Of a DNA stretch of 64,000 nucleotides, positions 26,774 through 38,053 are shown piece after piece. A program made the translations under genes and the position numbers. Position 1 is the first letter of the stretch; every line of letters begins with the position of its first letter. The DNA is from Nocardioidaceae bacterium (GTDB taxonomy: Bacteria > Actinomycetota > Actinomycetes > Propionibacteriales > Nocardioidaceae), in contig CP076053.1 of the NCBI GenBank assembly GCA_018672315.1, positions 1,041,827 through 1,105,826 on the forward strand, read 5' to 3'. The notes under the pieces were generated by a model. It was not told the origin of the DNA, did no database searches, and was given only the letters and a program-made list of their open reading frames with translations.

Positions 26774-27733
26774 ATGAGCGAGACCCCCGGCTCCCGCGAG
26801 ACCTCGCCGTACGTCGAGCTCGACCGCGCCGACTGGGCGAAGCTCGGCGACCGCACCGAGTCACCCCTGACGGCTGCGGAGATCGAGGCCCTCCAGGGCC
26901 TGGGCGACTCGCTCGACCTCGGCGAGGTCGAGCAGATCTACCTGCCGATCTCGGGACTGGTGAACCAGTACGTCGCCGCGGCCGGCGACCTGCACCGCGC
27001 CCAGGAGACGTTCCTGGAGCGACCCACCCCGCCGCGTACGCCCTTCGTGATCGGACTCGCCGGCTCGGTCGCGGTGGGCAAGTCCACGACCGCCCGGGTG
27101 CTGCAGCAGCTGCTCGGCCACGCGCCCGGTGACCCCTCGGTGCAGCTGGTGACCACGGACGGGTTCCTCCACCCCAACGCCGAGCTGGAGCGTCGCGGCC
27201 TGATGCAGCGCAAGGGGTTCCCGGAGAGCTACGACCGCAAGGCGCTGCTGCGTTTCGTCATCGACATCAAGTCCGGCCGCGACCGGGTCGAGGCACCCAT
27301 CTACGACCACCTGACCTACGACGTGGTGCCCGACCGCACCGAGGTCATCGAGTCCCCCGACATCGTCATCATCGAGGGTCTCAACGTGCTCCAGCCAGCG
27401 CGGGTCCGCGACGACGGCCGGATGGGGCTGGCGCTGAGCGACTTCTTCGACTTCTCGATCTACGTGGACGCCGCGGCGGCCGACATCAAGCGGTGGTACA
27501 CCGAGCGCTTCCTGCGGCTGCGCGAGACCGCCTTCCGCGACCCGGCGTCGTACTTCACCCGGTACGCCGAGCTCTCCGAGGCCGCCGCCTCCCAGTTGGC
27601 CGGCGAGATCTGGGACTCGATCAACGGCCCGAACCTGCGGGAGAACGTCGCACCGACCCGTGCCCGCGCCACCCTGGTGCTGCGCAAGGACGCCGACCAC
27701 TCCGTGCGGTACGTGCGACTCCGCAAGCTCTGA
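26774..27733 (+). CDS. coaA: Pantothenate kinase, type I
   Basis: Catalyses the first step of coenzyme A synthesis, phosphorylation of pantothenate; 319 aa, standard for the CoaA family. The Walker A loop GSVAVGKSTTARVLQ is at about 97-111. It is followed by TTDGFLHPN, LMQRKGFPESYD, YDHLTYDVVP and IIEGLNVLQ. I set the start at the ATG giving MSETPGSRET; a GTG 51 nt upstream is in frame but adds an uncharacteristic extension. The gene is divergent from glmS and converges with zwf. Confidence 0.96.
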   Translation: MSETPGSRETSPYVELDRADWAKLGDRTESPLTAAEIEALQGLGDSLDLGEVEQIYLPISGLVNQYVAAAGDLHRAQETFLERPTPPRTPFVIGLAGSVAVGKSTTARVLQQLLGHAPGDPSVQLVTTDGFLHPNAELERRGLMQRKGFPESYDRKALLRFVIDIKSGRDRVEAPIYDHLTYDVVPDRTEVIESPDIVIIEGLNVLQPARVRDDGRMGLALSDFFDFSIYVDAAAADIKRWYTERFLRLRETAFRDPASYFTRYAELSEAAASQLAGEIWDSINGPNLRENVAPTRARATLVLRKDADHSVRYVRLRKL

Positions 27734-27734
27734 G

Positions 27735-27750
27735 CCGTCGGGCGCGACGG
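27735..27750. terminator. Short hairpin between converging coaA and zwf
   Basis: CCGTCG-GGCG-CGACGG, a 6-bp stem with a 4-nt loop starting 2 nt after the coaA stop, in the 21-base gap between convergent genes. A moderate-strength terminator for either side. Confidence 0.5.
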
Positions 27751-27754
27751 ACCG

Positions 27755-29236
27755 TCAGGGGCGCCGGCTGCCCTTCTCGTTCTCGCGCCACTCGCGCTCG
27801 AACGGCAGCCGCCACGCCCGCGGGGCGATCATCTGGTGCATCGCGTTGGGACCCCACGTGTCGGGACGGTAGCGGCGTACGGGCGGCGGGTCCTCCAGCA
27901 GAGAGGCGGACCGGTCCCACAACGTCTCGATGCCCTCGGAGGTCGTGAACAGCGTGTGGTCGCCGCGCAGGGCGTCGTGGATCAGCCGCTCGTACGCCTC
28001 CAGCGCCCACCGTGACGTGTCGGTCTCCTCCATCGCGAACTGCATCGACGCCTTCTCCAGCCGCATGCCCGGTCCGGGCCGCTTGCCGTAGAACGACAGC
28101 GACACCCGGGACTCGTCGGCGAGGTCGAAGGTCAGGTGGTCCGGCCCCTGCAGCCCGACGCCCGACCCCTGCGGGAACATCGAGCGCGGCGGCTCCTTGA
28201 AGGCGATCGAGATGATGCGGGCACCGTCGGCGAGCTTCTTGCCGGTGCGCAGGTAGAAGGGCACGCCGGCCCAGCGCCAGTTGTCGATCTCGACCTTGAG
28301 CGCCACGAAGGTCTCGGTGTCGGAGTCCTCGTCGACCCCGTCGAGGTCGCGGTAGCCGGAGTACTGCCCCCGCACCACGTTGGACGGGTCGATGGGCAGC
28401 ATCGAGCGGAACACCTTGTTCTTCTCGTCGCTGATGGGGCCGGGGGCCAGGTCCGTCGGCGGCTCCATCGCCATGAACGCCATCACCTGGAACAGGTGGG
28501 TGACCACCATGTCGCGGTAGGCGCCCGTGTTCTCGTAGAAGTCGGCGCGCGTCTCCAGTCCCAGCGTCTCCGGCACGTCGATCTGCACGTGGTCGATGAA
28601 CTGACGGTTCCAGATGGGTTCGAAGAGTCCGTTGGCGAACCGGAACGCCAGGATGTTCTGCGCCGCCTCCTTGCCCAGGAAGTGGTCGATGCGGAAGATC
28701 TGGTCCTCGTCGAAGACCTTGTGGAGCTCGTGGTTCAGCGACCGCGCCGAGGCGAGGTCGGTGCCGAACGGCTTCTCCATGACGATCCGACAGTTCTCGG
28801 CCAGCCCCGCCTCGTCGATGGCGCGCACCGCCGAGAGGGCCGCCTTGGGCGGGACCGAGAGGTAGTGCAGTCGCGAGATGTCCTTGCCGGAGTCGGCGAG
28901 CGCCTTCTCCTGCTGCAGCACGGCCTCGCGCAGCCCCTCGGGGCCGCCGTCGTGGGCCGCGTACGAGAGCCGTTCGGCGAACTCCTCCCACGTCGCGGTG
29001 TCCGTGGCGTGGCCGCCGTACTCCCGGCAGGCCTCGGCCGCGAGACGACGGAAGCCGTCGTCGTCGAGGTCCTCCAGGGACGTGCCCACGATGCGGGTGT
29101 CGTCGAGCAGCCCGGCCTCGTGCAGGTGCAGCAGCCCGGGGAGCAGCTTGCGCTGAGCCAGGTCACCGGCCGCGCCGAACAGCACGACCACGTGCGCCTT
29201 GGAGCGGGGGCTGTTCGGGTCCGGTTCCTTGGCCAT
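27755..29236 (-). CDS. zwf: Glucose-6-phosphate dehydrogenase
   Basis: First enzyme of the oxidative pentose phosphate pathway, a main NADPH source; 493 aa. The NADP loop [18 protein letters not shown] is at about 17-34. The substrate-binding signature [14 protein letters not shown] is near 180-193, with VMEKPFGTD and the C-terminal [15 protein letters not shown] 29236 lacks a ribosome site, but a TAGCCT box ends 6 nt before it, the pattern of a leaderless mRNA. No opcA or tal neighbours are present, so this copy stands apart from a pentose-phosphate operon and may be one of two G6PDH genes. It lies 66 nt downstream of glmM. Confidence 0.96.
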   Translation of the reverse strand: MAKEPDPNSPRSKAHVVVLFGAAGDLAQRKLLPGLLHLHEAGLLDDTRIVGTSLEDLDDDGFRRLAAEACREYGGHATDTATWEEFAERLSYAAHDGGPEGLREAVLQQEKALADSGKDISRLHYLSVPPKAALSAVRAIDEAGLAENCRIVMEKPFGTDLASARSLNHELHKVFDEDQIFRIDHFLGKEAAQNILAFRFANGLFEPIWNRQFIDHVQIDVPETLGLETRADFYENTGAYRDMVVTHLFQVMAFMAMEPPTDLAPGPISDEKNKVFRSMLPIDPSNVVRGQYSGYRDLDGVDEDSDTETFVALKVEIDNWRWAGVPFYLRTGKKLADGARIISIAFKEPPRSMFPQGSGVGLQGPDHLTFDLADESRVSLSFYGKRPGPGMRLEKASMQFAMEETDTSRWALEAYERLIHDALRGDHTLFTTSEGIETLWDRSASLLEDPPPVRRYRPDTWGPNAMHQMIAPRAWRLPFEREWRENEKGSRRP

Positions 29237-29242
29237 GCCGTC

Positions 29243-29248
29243 AGGCTA
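29243..29248 (-). promoter_or_regulatory. -10 box for leaderless zwf
   Basis: TAGCCT on the minus strand, 6 nt before the zwf ATG. Confidence 0.55.
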
Positions 29249-29302
29249 CGACGGTCGCATGACGACGGTGTTGCGTACGCGGCGCCTCGAGGGCGCCGGA
29301 CC

Positions 29303-30658
29303 TCACAGCGCCAGCCGGACGCGGACCACGTCGGCCAGGTCGTCCGCGACCTGCTGCGCGCGCTGCTGCGTGGGCGCCTCGACCATGACGCGTACGAGCT
29401 GCTCGGTGCCGCTGGGCCGGAGCAGCACCCGCCCCTCCAAGCCGAGCTCCGCCTCGGCCGCTGCGACGGCTGCGGCGAGCTGGTCGTCGTGCACACGGGC
29501 CTTGTCGACGCCCGAGACGTTGACGAGCACCTGCGGCAGCCGGGTCATCACGGCGGCGAGGTCGGCGAGGTCGCGTCCGGTGGCGGCCATGCGGTGCAGC
29601 ACGTGCAGCGCGGTGAGCAGACCGTCGCCCGTCGTGGCGTGACGTCGCATGATGACGTGGCCGGACTGCTCGCCCCCGAGGGTGAATCCCTCGGCCTTCA
29701 TGGCCTCGAGCACGTAGCGGTCGCCGACCTTGGTGCGGCGGACATCGATGCCCTCGCGCTCCATCGCCTGCCCGAAGCCGAGGTTGCTCATCACGGTGGC
29801 GACGACCGTGTCGTCGGCGAGCGTGCCGGCGTCTCGCATGGCCAGCGCGAGGATCGCCATGATCTGGTCGCCGTCGACCACGCGGCCGGAGGCGTCCACG
29901 GCCAGGCACCGGTCCGCGTCGCCGTCGACGGCGAACCCGGCGTCGGCACCGTGCGCGACCACGGCGGCCTGGAGCGACTCCAGATGCGTCGACCCGCAGG
30001 CCTCGTTGATGTTGAGGCCGGTGGGGTCGGCGTGGATCGCGACGACCTCGGCCCCGGCCTCCCGCAGGCACAACGGCCCCGCCTCGTACGCCGCGCCCTC
30101 GGCGCAGTCGAGCACGACCTTCAGACCGGCCAGGGGCTTCGCGGCGCCGTCACCGAGGGTGGACACGAGGTGGGCGCAGTAGTCCTCCAGCGCGGTGTCG
30201 TGGCGGCGTACCGTGCCGACGTCTCGGCCGGTGGGCCGGTCCCAGTGCTCGCGCAGGCGGGCCTCGATCTGCTGCTCGATGGCGTCGTCGAGCTTCACAC
30301 CGCCTGCGGAGAGGAACTTGATGCCGTTGTCGGGCATCGGGTTGTGGCTGGCCGAGAGCATGACGCCGAGGTCGGCGCCGAGATGGCCGGTGAGGTAGGC
30401 CAGCCCAGGCGTCGGCACGACACCGGCGAGCTTGACGTCGACACCGGCCGAGGCGAGACCCGCGACGACGGCCGCCTCCAGGAACTCACCGGAGATCCGG
30501 GTGTCGCGGCCGACGACCGCGACGGGGCGGTGACCCTCGAACGCACCACGATCCCCCAGGACGTGGGCTGCGGCGACGGAGAGGTCGACGGTCAGCTCGG
30601 CGGTGAGGTCGCCGTTCGCCAGACCGCGGACTCCGTCGGTGCCGAAGAGCCGTGCCAT
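29303..30658 (-). CDS. glmM: Phosphoglucosamine mutase
   Basis: Interconverts glucosamine 6-phosphate and glucosamine 1-phosphate on the way to UDP-GlcNAc; 451 aa. The N-terminus [15 protein letters not shown], the phosphoserine loop [15 protein letters not shown], the metal loop [11 protein letters not shown] and GGEQSGHVI are all intact. It follows rplM and rpsI on the same strand, an order conserved in actinobacteria, with glmS a few genes further on. The start is supported by the conserved N-terminus. Confidence 0.98.
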   Translation of the reverse strand: MARLFGTDGVRGLANGDLTAELTVDLSVAAAHVLGDRGAFEGHRPVAVVGRDTRISGEFLEAAVVAGLASAGVDVKLAGVVPTPGLAYLTGHLGADLGVMLSASHNPMPDNGIKFLSAGGVKLDDAIEQQIEARLREHWDRPTGRDVGTVRRHDTALEDYCAHLVSTLGDGAAKPLAGLKVVLDCAEGAAYEAGPLCLREAGAEVVAIHADPTGLNINEACGSTHLESLQAAVVAHGADAGFAVDGDADRCLAVDASGRVVDGDQIMAILALAMRDAGTLADDTVVATVMSNLGFGQAMEREGIDVRRTKVGDRYVLEAMKAEGFTLGGEQSGHVIMRRHATTGDGLLTALHVLHRMAATGRDLADLAAVMTRLPQVLVNVSGVDKARVHDDQLAAAVAAAEAELGLEGRVLLRPSGTEQLVRVMVEAPTQQRAQQVADDLADVVRVRLAL

Positions 30659-30714
30659 GGGGGATCGTGGGTCGCGTACGCGTCGGGCGGGGGCGGTGGC
30701 CGCCCCCGCTCGGA

Positions 30715-31215
30715 TCAGCGCTTCGAGAACTGGGGCGCCTTGCGGGCCTTCTTCAGACCGGCCTTCTTGCGCTCGATGGCGCGGGCGTCACGGGTGAGCA
30801 GCCCGGCCGACTTCAGCGTCGGGCGGTTGCCCTCGACGTCGATCGCGTTCAGCGCACGGGCCACGCCGAGGCGCAGCGCACCCGCCTGGCCGGTGATGCC
30901 GCCGCCGGAGATGCGGGCGATGACGTCGAAGCGGCCGTCGACACCGAGCGCGGTGAAGGGCTCGCGCACGACCTGCTGGTGCAGCTTGTTGGGGAAGTAG
31001 CTCTCCAGGGAGCGGCCGTTGAGGGTCCACTCGCCGGTGCCGGGAACGATGCGTACGCGGGCGACGGCCTCCTTGCGGCGGCCGGTGGCCGCGCCGGGGG
31101 CGATCGTCGCGGGACGCTCGGGAGCGTCGGCGGACGGCGAGCTCTCCGAGCTGTAGGCGACGCCCTGCTCGTTGGTCTCGTAGGTCTCCTCGACCTCGGT
31201 GGTGCTCTCAGACAA
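30715..31215 (-). CDS. rpsI: 30S ribosomal protein uS9
   Basis: Small-subunit ribosomal protein S9, 166 aa, with the conserved [46 protein letters not shown] and C-terminal [12 protein letters not shown] whose basic tail reaches the tRNA in the P site. The first 40 residues are an acidic, Ser/Glu-rich extension common in actinobacterial S9. It lies 71 nt downstream of rplM and should be co-transcribed with it from the promoter near 31900. Confidence 0.98.
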   Translation of the reverse strand: MSESTTEVEETYETNEQGVAYSSESSPSADAPERPATIAPGAATGRRKEAVARVRIVPGTGEWTLNGRSLESYFPNKLHQQVVREPFTALGVDGRFDVIARISGGGITGQAGALRLGVARALNAIDVEGNRPTLKSAGLLTRDARAIERKKAGLKKARKAPQFSKR

Positions 31216-31286
31216 GACAGATCCTCACTGATGGTTCTGGGCGGGTGTGCGAGACGTCGACGGACGCCCGGGTGCGCGCGTGGCGC

Positions 31287-31730
31287 TTACTGCGCGACCT
31301 GGGTGATCTCGAAGGGCTTGACCTGCTGCGCGGCGTGCGGGTGGTCGGGACCCGCGTACACCTTGAGCTTCTTGATCTGCGCACGGGAGAGACGGTTCTT
31401 CGGGAGCATGCCCCACACCGCCTTCTCGATGACGCCGCGGGCGTCCTTGGCCAGGGCGTCGCCGATGGCGGTGGTGGTGAGGCCGCCCGGGAAGCCGGAG
31501 TGGCGGTAGGTCATCTTGGTCTGCGCCTTGTCGCCGGCCAGGCCGACCTTCTCCGCGTTGACCACGACGACGAAGTCGCCGGAGTCCATGTGCGGGGCGT
31601 AGGTCGGCTTGTGCTTGCCGCGCAGGAGGGTCGCGACCTCGACGGCGAGCCGGCCGAGGCGGACGTCGGTGGCGTCGATGACGTGCCACTCGCGCTGGAT
31701 GTCAGCGGGCTTGGGGCTGTACGTACGCAC
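31287..31730 (-). CDS. rplM: 50S ribosomal protein uL13
   Basis: Large-subunit ribosomal protein L13, 147 aa. [49 protein letters not shown] and [13 protein letters not shown] are diagnostic. I chose GTG 31730 because GTGAGG stands 9 nt before it and the length equals the mycobacterial protein; an in-frame GTG at 31745 has no ribosome site. It is the first gene of rplM-rpsI-glmM. Confidence 0.97.
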   Translation of the reverse strand: MRTYSPKPADIQREWHVIDATDVRLGRLAVEVATLLRGKHKPTYAPHMDSGDFVVVVNAEKVGLAGDKAQTKMTYRHSGFPGGLTTTAIGDALAKDARGVIEKAVWGMLPKNRLSRAQIKKLKVYAGPDHPHAAQQVKPFEITQVAQ

Positions 31731-31880
31731 GGGTGCAGGCCTCACGATCGATCGGTGGTGTGACGAAGTCTCTGGTGGTCGCCGCGCGGGACGAGTCGTG
31801 GTGACTCAGCGCGACTCGCCACGTCGAGGTGGCAGCGGCTGTCGGCGCACACTCGACAGAGGTGCACTCAGCGACTCTGA

Positions 31881-31910
31881 ATCGTAGCCCGCCCCGTGGA
31901 GTGCGGTCAA
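31881..31910 (-). promoter_or_regulatory. rplM operon promoter
   Basis: On the minus strand, -35 TTGACC (31910-31905), 18-nt spacer, -10 TACGAT (31886-31881), close to the housekeeping consensus. It predicts a leader of roughly 145 nt ahead of rplM. This sits in the 291-base divergent region between rplM and gltA; no clear gltA promoter was recognised there. Confidence 0.7.
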
Positions 31911-32021
31911 AACGAGGCTGCGGCATGCTGAGCGGTGCGGTTACCGCCCTGCTCGGGGGGAACGGGTGACCCGGAGCCAACCCTTGCACGTCGAGCGCCC
32001 CCAGGGCAGTAGGAGAGCACC

Positions 32022-33326
<1,305 letters not shown>

Positions 33327-33366
33327 CCCGGCGGTCCTCGCGGCGATCGCATCGTCCGTACGGCAC

Positions 33367-33401
33367 CGACGCCCTCGTCCCGGTTCGGGGCGGGGGCGTC
33401 G
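33367..33401 (+). terminator. Hairpin terminator after gltA
   Basis: CGACGCCC (33367-33374) pairs with GGGCGTCG (33394-33401), with additional GC pairing inside. It begins 40 nt after the gltA stop. Confidence 0.7.
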
Positions 33402-33535
33402 TGCTTGGATGAGGCCGTGGTCGTCCGCCGTACGCGCCGTCGCGCAGCCCGCCCCGCGGGGCCGCCGACGTCTGCCGCCTCACCGCTGCCGGCGACGCCC
33501 GAGCCGACGGACGACGCCTCGGCCGAGGCGGCCGC

Positions 33536-33541
33536 TAGAGT
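33536..33541 (+). promoter_or_regulatory. -10 box for leaderless NYN-domain gene
   Basis: TAGAGT, 7 nt before ATG 33549, without a ribosome site. It helps choose this start over upstream in-frame TTG and GTG codons. Confidence 0.6.
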
Positions 33542-33548
33542 CCGGGCC

Positions 33549-34271
33549 ATGACCGAGCAGGCTGCGGAGACACCGGTTCCGGGGACGCCCGAGCACGCTC
33601 GGCCTGCTGAGGACGCTCGGCCCGTCGGAGACGCTCAGCCCGGGGAAGATGACATGGCGCTGGCCGCCCGGGCGCGCGAGGCCCTGAACCCGGTCGAGGA
33701 GGACGACGCCGAGGCACCTGCCCGCCCGGTCTACGTGCTCGTCGACGGCGAGAACATCGACGCCACCCTCGGCACCTCGATCCTCGGCCACCGTCCCGCT
33801 CCCGGCGAGCGCCCGCGGTGGGACCGCCTGATGAAGTACGTCGAGCGGTCCTTCGGCACCGAGGTCACCGGTCTGTTCTTCCTCGCTGCCAACGGCGAGC
33901 TCCCGATGTCGTTCGTGCAGGCGCTGCTCGCCATGGACTGGCGTCCGGTGCCCCTGTCCGGCGACCCCGGTCAGAAGGTCGTCGACATCGCCATCATCCG
34001 CACGATGGAGACGCTGCGCGAGCGCGAGGGCGACGTCGTCCTTGTCTCGGGAGACGGCGACTTCCTCGAGGGCATGGGCGAGCTCGTCGACGGCGAGCGG
34101 CGTCTGGCCGTCATCGGCTTCACCGAGTTCCGCAACGCCGGGTTCAACGACCTCAAGGCCCGGGGCGTCGAGCTCATCGACCTCGAGTACGACGTGCAGG
34201 CGTTCCGCACCCCGCTGCCCCGTGTGCGGATCATCCCGATCGACGAGTTCGACCCGACGCAGTTCATCTGA
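33549..34271 (+). CDS. NYN/LabA-like domain protein
   Basis: Protein with a PIN-like NYN nuclease fold, 240 aa from ATG 33549. After a low-complexity acidic N-terminus (about 60 residues), the fold shows the conserved acidic positions: VLVDGENIDATL, KVVDIAIIRTME and VLVSGDGDFLEGM, then RLAVIGFTE. NYN proteins are predicted RNases acting in RNA processing, though this branch is uncharacterised. An open frame extends back to 33405 through a Pro/Arg-rich stretch; the TAGAGT box 7 nt before 33549 favours the shorter, leaderless form. Confidence 0.82.
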   Translation: MTEQAAETPVPGTPEHARPAEDARPVGDAQPGEDDMALAARAREALNPVEEDDAEAPARPVYVLVDGENIDATLGTSILGHRPAPGERPRWDRLMKYVERSFGTEVTGLFFLAANGELPMSFVQALLAMDWRPVPLSGDPGQKVVDIAIIRTMETLREREGDVVLVSGDGDFLEGMGELVDGERRLAVIGFTEFRNAGFNDLKARGVELIDLEYDVQAFRTPLPRVRIIPIDEFDPTQFI

Positions 34272-34326
34272 GGAACCGATCGCGGCTCTCGAACGTCACA
34301 CCGGCATGGTCGCGACGAGGAGAAGA

Positions 34327-34716
34327 ATGGCGATCGCGACGATCGTCCTGCTCATCGCAGGGCTCGCCGGCGTCGCAGCGATGTTCCTGCGCGGCGAGGC
34401 GCTGCGCTGGAACAAGCCGGCGACGCTCTCGGCGGACGGCACCCTGCTCACCCTCGTCGCGACCGGCGGCGCCTGCGCGGATCGCACGACGGTCGACGTC
34501 GACGAGGGGCCCGACCGGGTCGTCGTCACGGTCCGGCAGCTGTCCCTCGCCGGCGCGTGCAGCGACGTAGGAGTGCCGGTGCAGGTGGTCGCCGAGCTGG
34601 AGGCGCCGCTCGGACAGCGCGAACTCGTCGACGGATACTGCGAGCAGTCTGCGCGGGCGCGCGTCACCGGGTGCCGAGGGACCGCGCCCATGGTGCAGCG
34701 CGAGCCGGCCGACTGA
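34327..34716 (+). CDS. Small membrane-anchored protein
   Basis: Protein of 129 aa, not recognised. An N-terminal hydrophobic segment (IATIVLLIAGLAGVAAMFL, about residues 3-21) is followed by a hydrophilic domain with four cysteines (near GACADRT, GACSDV, DGYCEQS and TGCRGT) that could form disulfides outside the cell. The ATG at 34327 has GGAG 5 nt upstream; ATG 34306 is an in-frame alternative. It follows the NYN gene after 55 nt and may share its transcript. Function unknown. Confidence 0.7.
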   Translation: MAIATIVLLIAGLAGVAAMFLRGEALRWNKPATLSADGTLLTLVATGGACADRTTVDVDEGPDRVVVTVRQLSLAGACSDVGVPVQVVAELEAPLGQRELVDGYCEQSARARVTGCRGTAPMVQREPAD

Positions 34717-34733
34717 GGGCTGGCACTGGCGGT

Positions 34734-34934
34734 TCAGGCCTGCGCGACCCGTCCGAGCCAGACGTACGCCTCGTTGTGGCTGCGCATTCTCACGACGGTC
34801 AGCCCCGGCCGGCGCGCCAGGTAGTCAGCAAGCTGGCCGGCCACCAAGGGCTGCGTACGCCACGCCCACCGCACGATGTGGTCGCGATCGGTCAGGAAGC
34901 GGTGCAGCGGCGTACGCGGGTCGACCAGTCTCAC
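34734..34934 (-). CDS. Small ORF overlapping the RsmC-like gene
   Basis: A 66-aa ORF whose GTG start overlaps the stop of the preceding methyltransferase in a GTGA arrangement. The product (beginning VRLVDPRTPLHRF, ending VWLGRVAQA) is basic with no recognised domain. The tight overlap and sensible codon use suggest a real, translationally coupled gene. Longer versions of the frame run backwards through the methyltransferase and are not credible. Confidence 0.6.
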   Translation of the reverse strand: MRLVDPRTPLHRFLTDRDHIVRWAWRTQPLVAGQLADYLARRPGLTVVRMRSHNEAYVWLGRVAQA

Positions 34935-35569
34935 TCGTCCGCGGCGCGCGCCTCGAGCACCCGGAAGCCCTTGGCGCTCGCGAGCCGCTCTGTCGGGTAG
35001 CCCTGCTCGGTCAACCAGTCGGCGAGCGAGTCCGCGCCGAGGTTCTTGCCGACGACCATGACCATCCGGCCCCCGGGTCGCAGTCGGGGGAGCCACTGCA
35101 GCAGCAGGTCGTGCAGCGCCTGCTTGCCGATGCGGATCGGCGGGTTGCTCCAGATCTCGTCGTACGTGCGCCCGGGGTCGACGTCGTCCGGCAGCGCGAC
35201 CTCGAGGCGGTCGGCGACACCGATCGCCTCGGCGTTCTCACGCGTCAGGGCGAGGGCCCGCTCGTTCACGTCGACGGCGGTGACCCGGGCGTCGGGCACC
35301 GCGACGGCGACGGCGAGTGCGATGACGCCGTAGCCGCAGCCCAGGTCCAGCACCTCGGCGGCACCCTCGGGCGGCTGCACCTCACGCAGCAGGACGGCGG
35401 TGCCCGAGTCCAGGCGACCCTGGGAGAAGACACCGGAGCCCGAGGTCAGCTCCAGCCACGTGCCCCAGACGTTGGCGCGAACCGGCACGCGCTTGAACGG
35501 CGCCCGGGGGTCGGCCGTGAAGTAGTGGTCCTCGGTCTCACCGGACACGGTCGGGTTCTCCTCGCTCAC
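34931..35569 (-). CDS. RsmC/RlmG-like small-domain SAM methyltransferase
   Basis: Methyltransferase of the MTS family (RsmC-type), 212 aa. The SAM loop VLDLGCGYGVIALAVA is at about 79-94, followed by VTAVDVNERAL and the catalytic IWSNPPIRIG, an N-P-P-[F/Y/I] motif of N-methyltransferases. Family members methylate guanines in rRNA. This one is single-domain, shorter than E. coli RsmC, so the exact target is uncertain. Start GTG 35569 with the product VSEENPTVSG. Confidence 0.88.
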   Translation of the reverse strand: MSEENPTVSGETEDHYFTADPRAPFKRVPVRANVWGTWLELTSGSGVFSQGRLDSGTAVLLREVQPPEGAAEVLDLGCGYGVIALAVAVAVPDARVTAVDVNERALALTRENAEAIGVADRLEVALPDDVDPGRTYDEIWSNPPIRIGKQALHDLLLQWLPRLRPGGRMVMVVGKNLGADSLADWLTEQGYPTERLASAKGFRVLEARAADE

Positions 35570-35754
35570 GAGCCCATCGTGCCGCACGCCCGGGGGCCGT
35601 CCACGCGCGGCGGCTGCGCGGGCGCGCGTACACCACCGAGGACGGGAGTCCACCCACCCGCGAGGGTCGTTATGCCCTTTTCGTCACGGGGACGTTCTGT
35701 GTTCGACGCCATCGGCCGCACCTCCCGGCCGCCACGCACCAGCGAAGGAGCGCC

Positions 35755-38007
35755 ATGTCCTCCACGTCCCGGACCCCCGACCACGAGACCGCCGACGCCG
35801 CGATCCCCGGCGCCCCCACGCCCGAGACGCCTCCCGTCGCCGAGCCGAGCCGACCCGCCGAGGGCGGCTTCGCGACGTCCGACCAGACGGCACCCGACCT
35901 GCGCACCGCCACCGGCGCCGACCCGCGGACAACCGACACGCCGCGACGTCAGCAGGGACCCTGGCACACCACCGCGACCGGCGTACGCCTGCGCGACACC
36001 GACCACTCGCTGAAGGCCGGTGAGCGCGGTCCCGTGCTGATGCAGGACCACCACCTGCGCGAGAAGCTCATGCACTTCGACCACGAGCGGATCCCCGAGC
36101 GCGTCGTGCACGCCCGCGGGGCCGCCGCGCACGGCTGGTTCGAGGGCTACGGCACGGCCGCGTCGATCAGCATGGCGGGCGTCTTCGAGGAAGGGCGGCG
36201 CACGCCCGTCTTCACGCGCTTCTCCACCGTGCTCGGATCGCGCGGCTCCGCCGACACCGTGCGCGACACCCGCGGCTTCGCCGTGAAGTTCTACACCGAC
36301 GAGGGCATCTGGGACCTGGTCGGCAACAACATGCCGGTCTTCTTCATCCAGGACGGCATCAAGTTCCCCGACGTCATCCACGCGGGCAAGCCGCACCCCG
36401 ACCGCGAGATCCCCCAGGCGCAGAGCGCCCACGACTCCTTCTGGGACTTCGTCTCGCTGCACACCGAGGCGCAGCACCACACCATCTGGAACATGTCCGA
36501 CCGCGGCGTCCCGCGCTCGTACCGGATGATGGAGGGCTTCGGCGTCCACACCTTCCGCACGGTCGCCGAGGACGGCAGCACCTCCCTGGTGAAGTTCCAC
36601 TGGAAGCCCGAGCTGGGCGTGCACTCCCTGACCTGGGAGGAGGCGCAGATGCTCAACGGCATCGACCCCGACTTCCACCGCCGCGACCTCGCCGACGCGA
36701 TCGAGTCCGGCGCGTACCCCGCCTGGGAGCTCGGCGTGCAGGTCCTCCCCGACACCGACGACCAGATGTACGAGGGCATCGACCTGCTCGACCCGACGAA
36801 GATCGTGCCGGAGGAGATCGCCCCGGTGCAGCCGCTGGGCCGGCTGGTGCTCGACGCCAACCCCACGAACTACTTCGCCGAGACCGAGCAGGTCGCCTTC
36901 CACACCGGCCACCTCGTGCCGGGCATCGACCACACCGACGACCCGCTGCTGGCGGCCCGCAACTTCTCCTACCTCGACACCCAGCTCACCCGCCTCGGGG
37001 GTCCGAACTTCAACCAGCTGCCCATCAACCGGCCGCACGTCCCGGTCAACGACATGCAGCGCGACGGCTTCCACCAGCACGCCGTGCACAGCGGCGTCGC
37101 GCCGTACCGCCCCAACTCCCTCGACGGCGGCTGCCCGTTCAGCGCCGCGGGACAGGACGAGGCGGTCGACGAGGAGACCCGCCGCGCGTTCGTCGACATC
37201 GCCGCGAACGTGCCCGCCGCGCGCAAGACACGCTCGGCACCGGCGAGCTACGACGACCACTTCAGCCAGGCCCGGCTGTTCTGGCGGTCGCTGTCGCCGC
37301 AGGAGCAGGAGCACACGATCCGGGCGTACACCTTCGAGCTCGGCAAGTGCTTCGAGGAGGCGATCAAGGTGCGGCAGCTGCAGGCGCTTGCCAACATCGA
37401 CGCCACCCTGTGCAGCGAGGTCGCGACCGGCCTCGGCCTGACGGCACCCGAGCCGACGGTCGCGCTCGAGGACCCCGAGCCCAGCCCGGCGCTGTCGCAG
37501 CACGGCGGCACCTGGCCGGTGGCCGGCCGCATGGTCGCCGTGCTGGTCGACGAGGACGTGGACAGCGACGAGCTGGCCGGCGTACGCAACGCGGTCCTCG
37601 AGGCCGGCGTCGTGCCGCTGGTGCTCGGCGCCCACGGCGGCCGGATCGCCGGCAGCGCGGTGCAGCGTACGTTCGCCACCGCTCGCTCGGTCGAGTTCGA
37701 CGCCGTGCTGCTGCTCGCCTCGCCCTCCCCGGCGCCGGACGCGATCACCCTGCGGGACGCCAAGGCGGGCGGCGGGCAGGGCACAGCCGTCGACCCGAGG
37801 GTCGAGCTGTTGCTGGCCGAGTGCTTCCGGCACGGCAAGCCGCTCTCGGCGTCCCGTGACGGCGTCGAGGCGCTGCAGGCAGCGGGCATCGGCGACGACG
37901 CGGCCGGCGTGCGTACGACCGGCTCGGCCGACCAGGCCTGGGCGGCGCTGCTCGACCTGATGCCGGCCCACCGGGTGTGGGAGCGCTTCGAGGCCTCGAT
38001 CGCGTGA
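35755..38007 (+). CDS. katE: Large-subunit (clade 2) monofunctional catalase
   Basis: Heme catalase of the HPII type, 750 aa, breaking down hydrogen peroxide. The heme core (about residues 80-560) shows [12 protein letters not shown] with the distal histidine, [31 protein letters not shown], and [26 protein letters not shown]. From about 575 to 750 there is the extra flavodoxin/amidotransferase-like domain ([17 protein letters not shown]...) that defines clade 2. The first 70 residues are Pro/Thr/Glu-rich. GAAGGAG lies just before the ATG. It is followed after 46 nt by a zinc dehydrogenase on the same strand. A stress-sigma promoter may lie in the 185-base upstream gap, but none was clear. 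Confidence 0.96.
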   Translation: MSSTSRTPDHETADAAIPGAPTPETPPVAEPSRPAEGGFATSDQTAPDLRTATGADPRTTDTPRRQQGPWHTTATGVRLRDTDHSLKAGERGPVLMQDHHLREKLMHFDHERIPERVVHARGAAAHGWFEGYGTAASISMAGVFEEGRRTPVFTRFSTVLGSRGSADTVRDTRGFAVKFYTDEGIWDLVGNNMPVFFIQDGIKFPDVIHAGKPHPDREIPQAQSAHDSFWDFVSLHTEAQHHTIWNMSDRGVPRSYRMMEGFGVHTFRTVAEDGSTSLVKFHWKPELGVHSLTWEEAQMLNGIDPDFHRRDLADAIESGAYPAWELGVQVLPDTDDQMYEGIDLLDPTKIVPEEIAPVQPLGRLVLDANPTNYFAETEQVAFHTGHLVPGIDHTDDPLLAARNFSYLDTQLTRLGGPNFNQLPINRPHVPVNDMQRDGFHQHAVHSGVAPYRPNSLDGGCPFSAAGQDEAVDEETRRAFVDIAANVPAARKTRSAPASYDDHFSQARLFWRSLSPQEQEHTIRAYTFELGKCFEEAIKVRQLQALANIDATLCSEVATGLGLTAPEPTVALEDPEPSPALSQHGGTWPVAGRMVAVLVDEDVDSDELAGVRNAVLEAGVVPLVLGAHGGRIAGSAVQRTFATARSVEFDAVLLLASPSPAPDAITLRDAKAGGGQGTAVDPRVELLLAECFRHGKPLSASRDGVEALQAAGIGDDAAGVRTTGSADQAWAALLDLMPAHRVWERFEASIA

Positions 38008-38053
38008 CCCGCCCCGACAGGACGACCAGACGAACGACGAGAGGATCGACGAG

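Noticed and set aside
35640-35720. SigB/SigF-type stress promoter upstream of katE
   Set aside because: A GTTA-N15-GGGGAC arrangement is visible but departs too far from GTTT/GGGTAT to be called.
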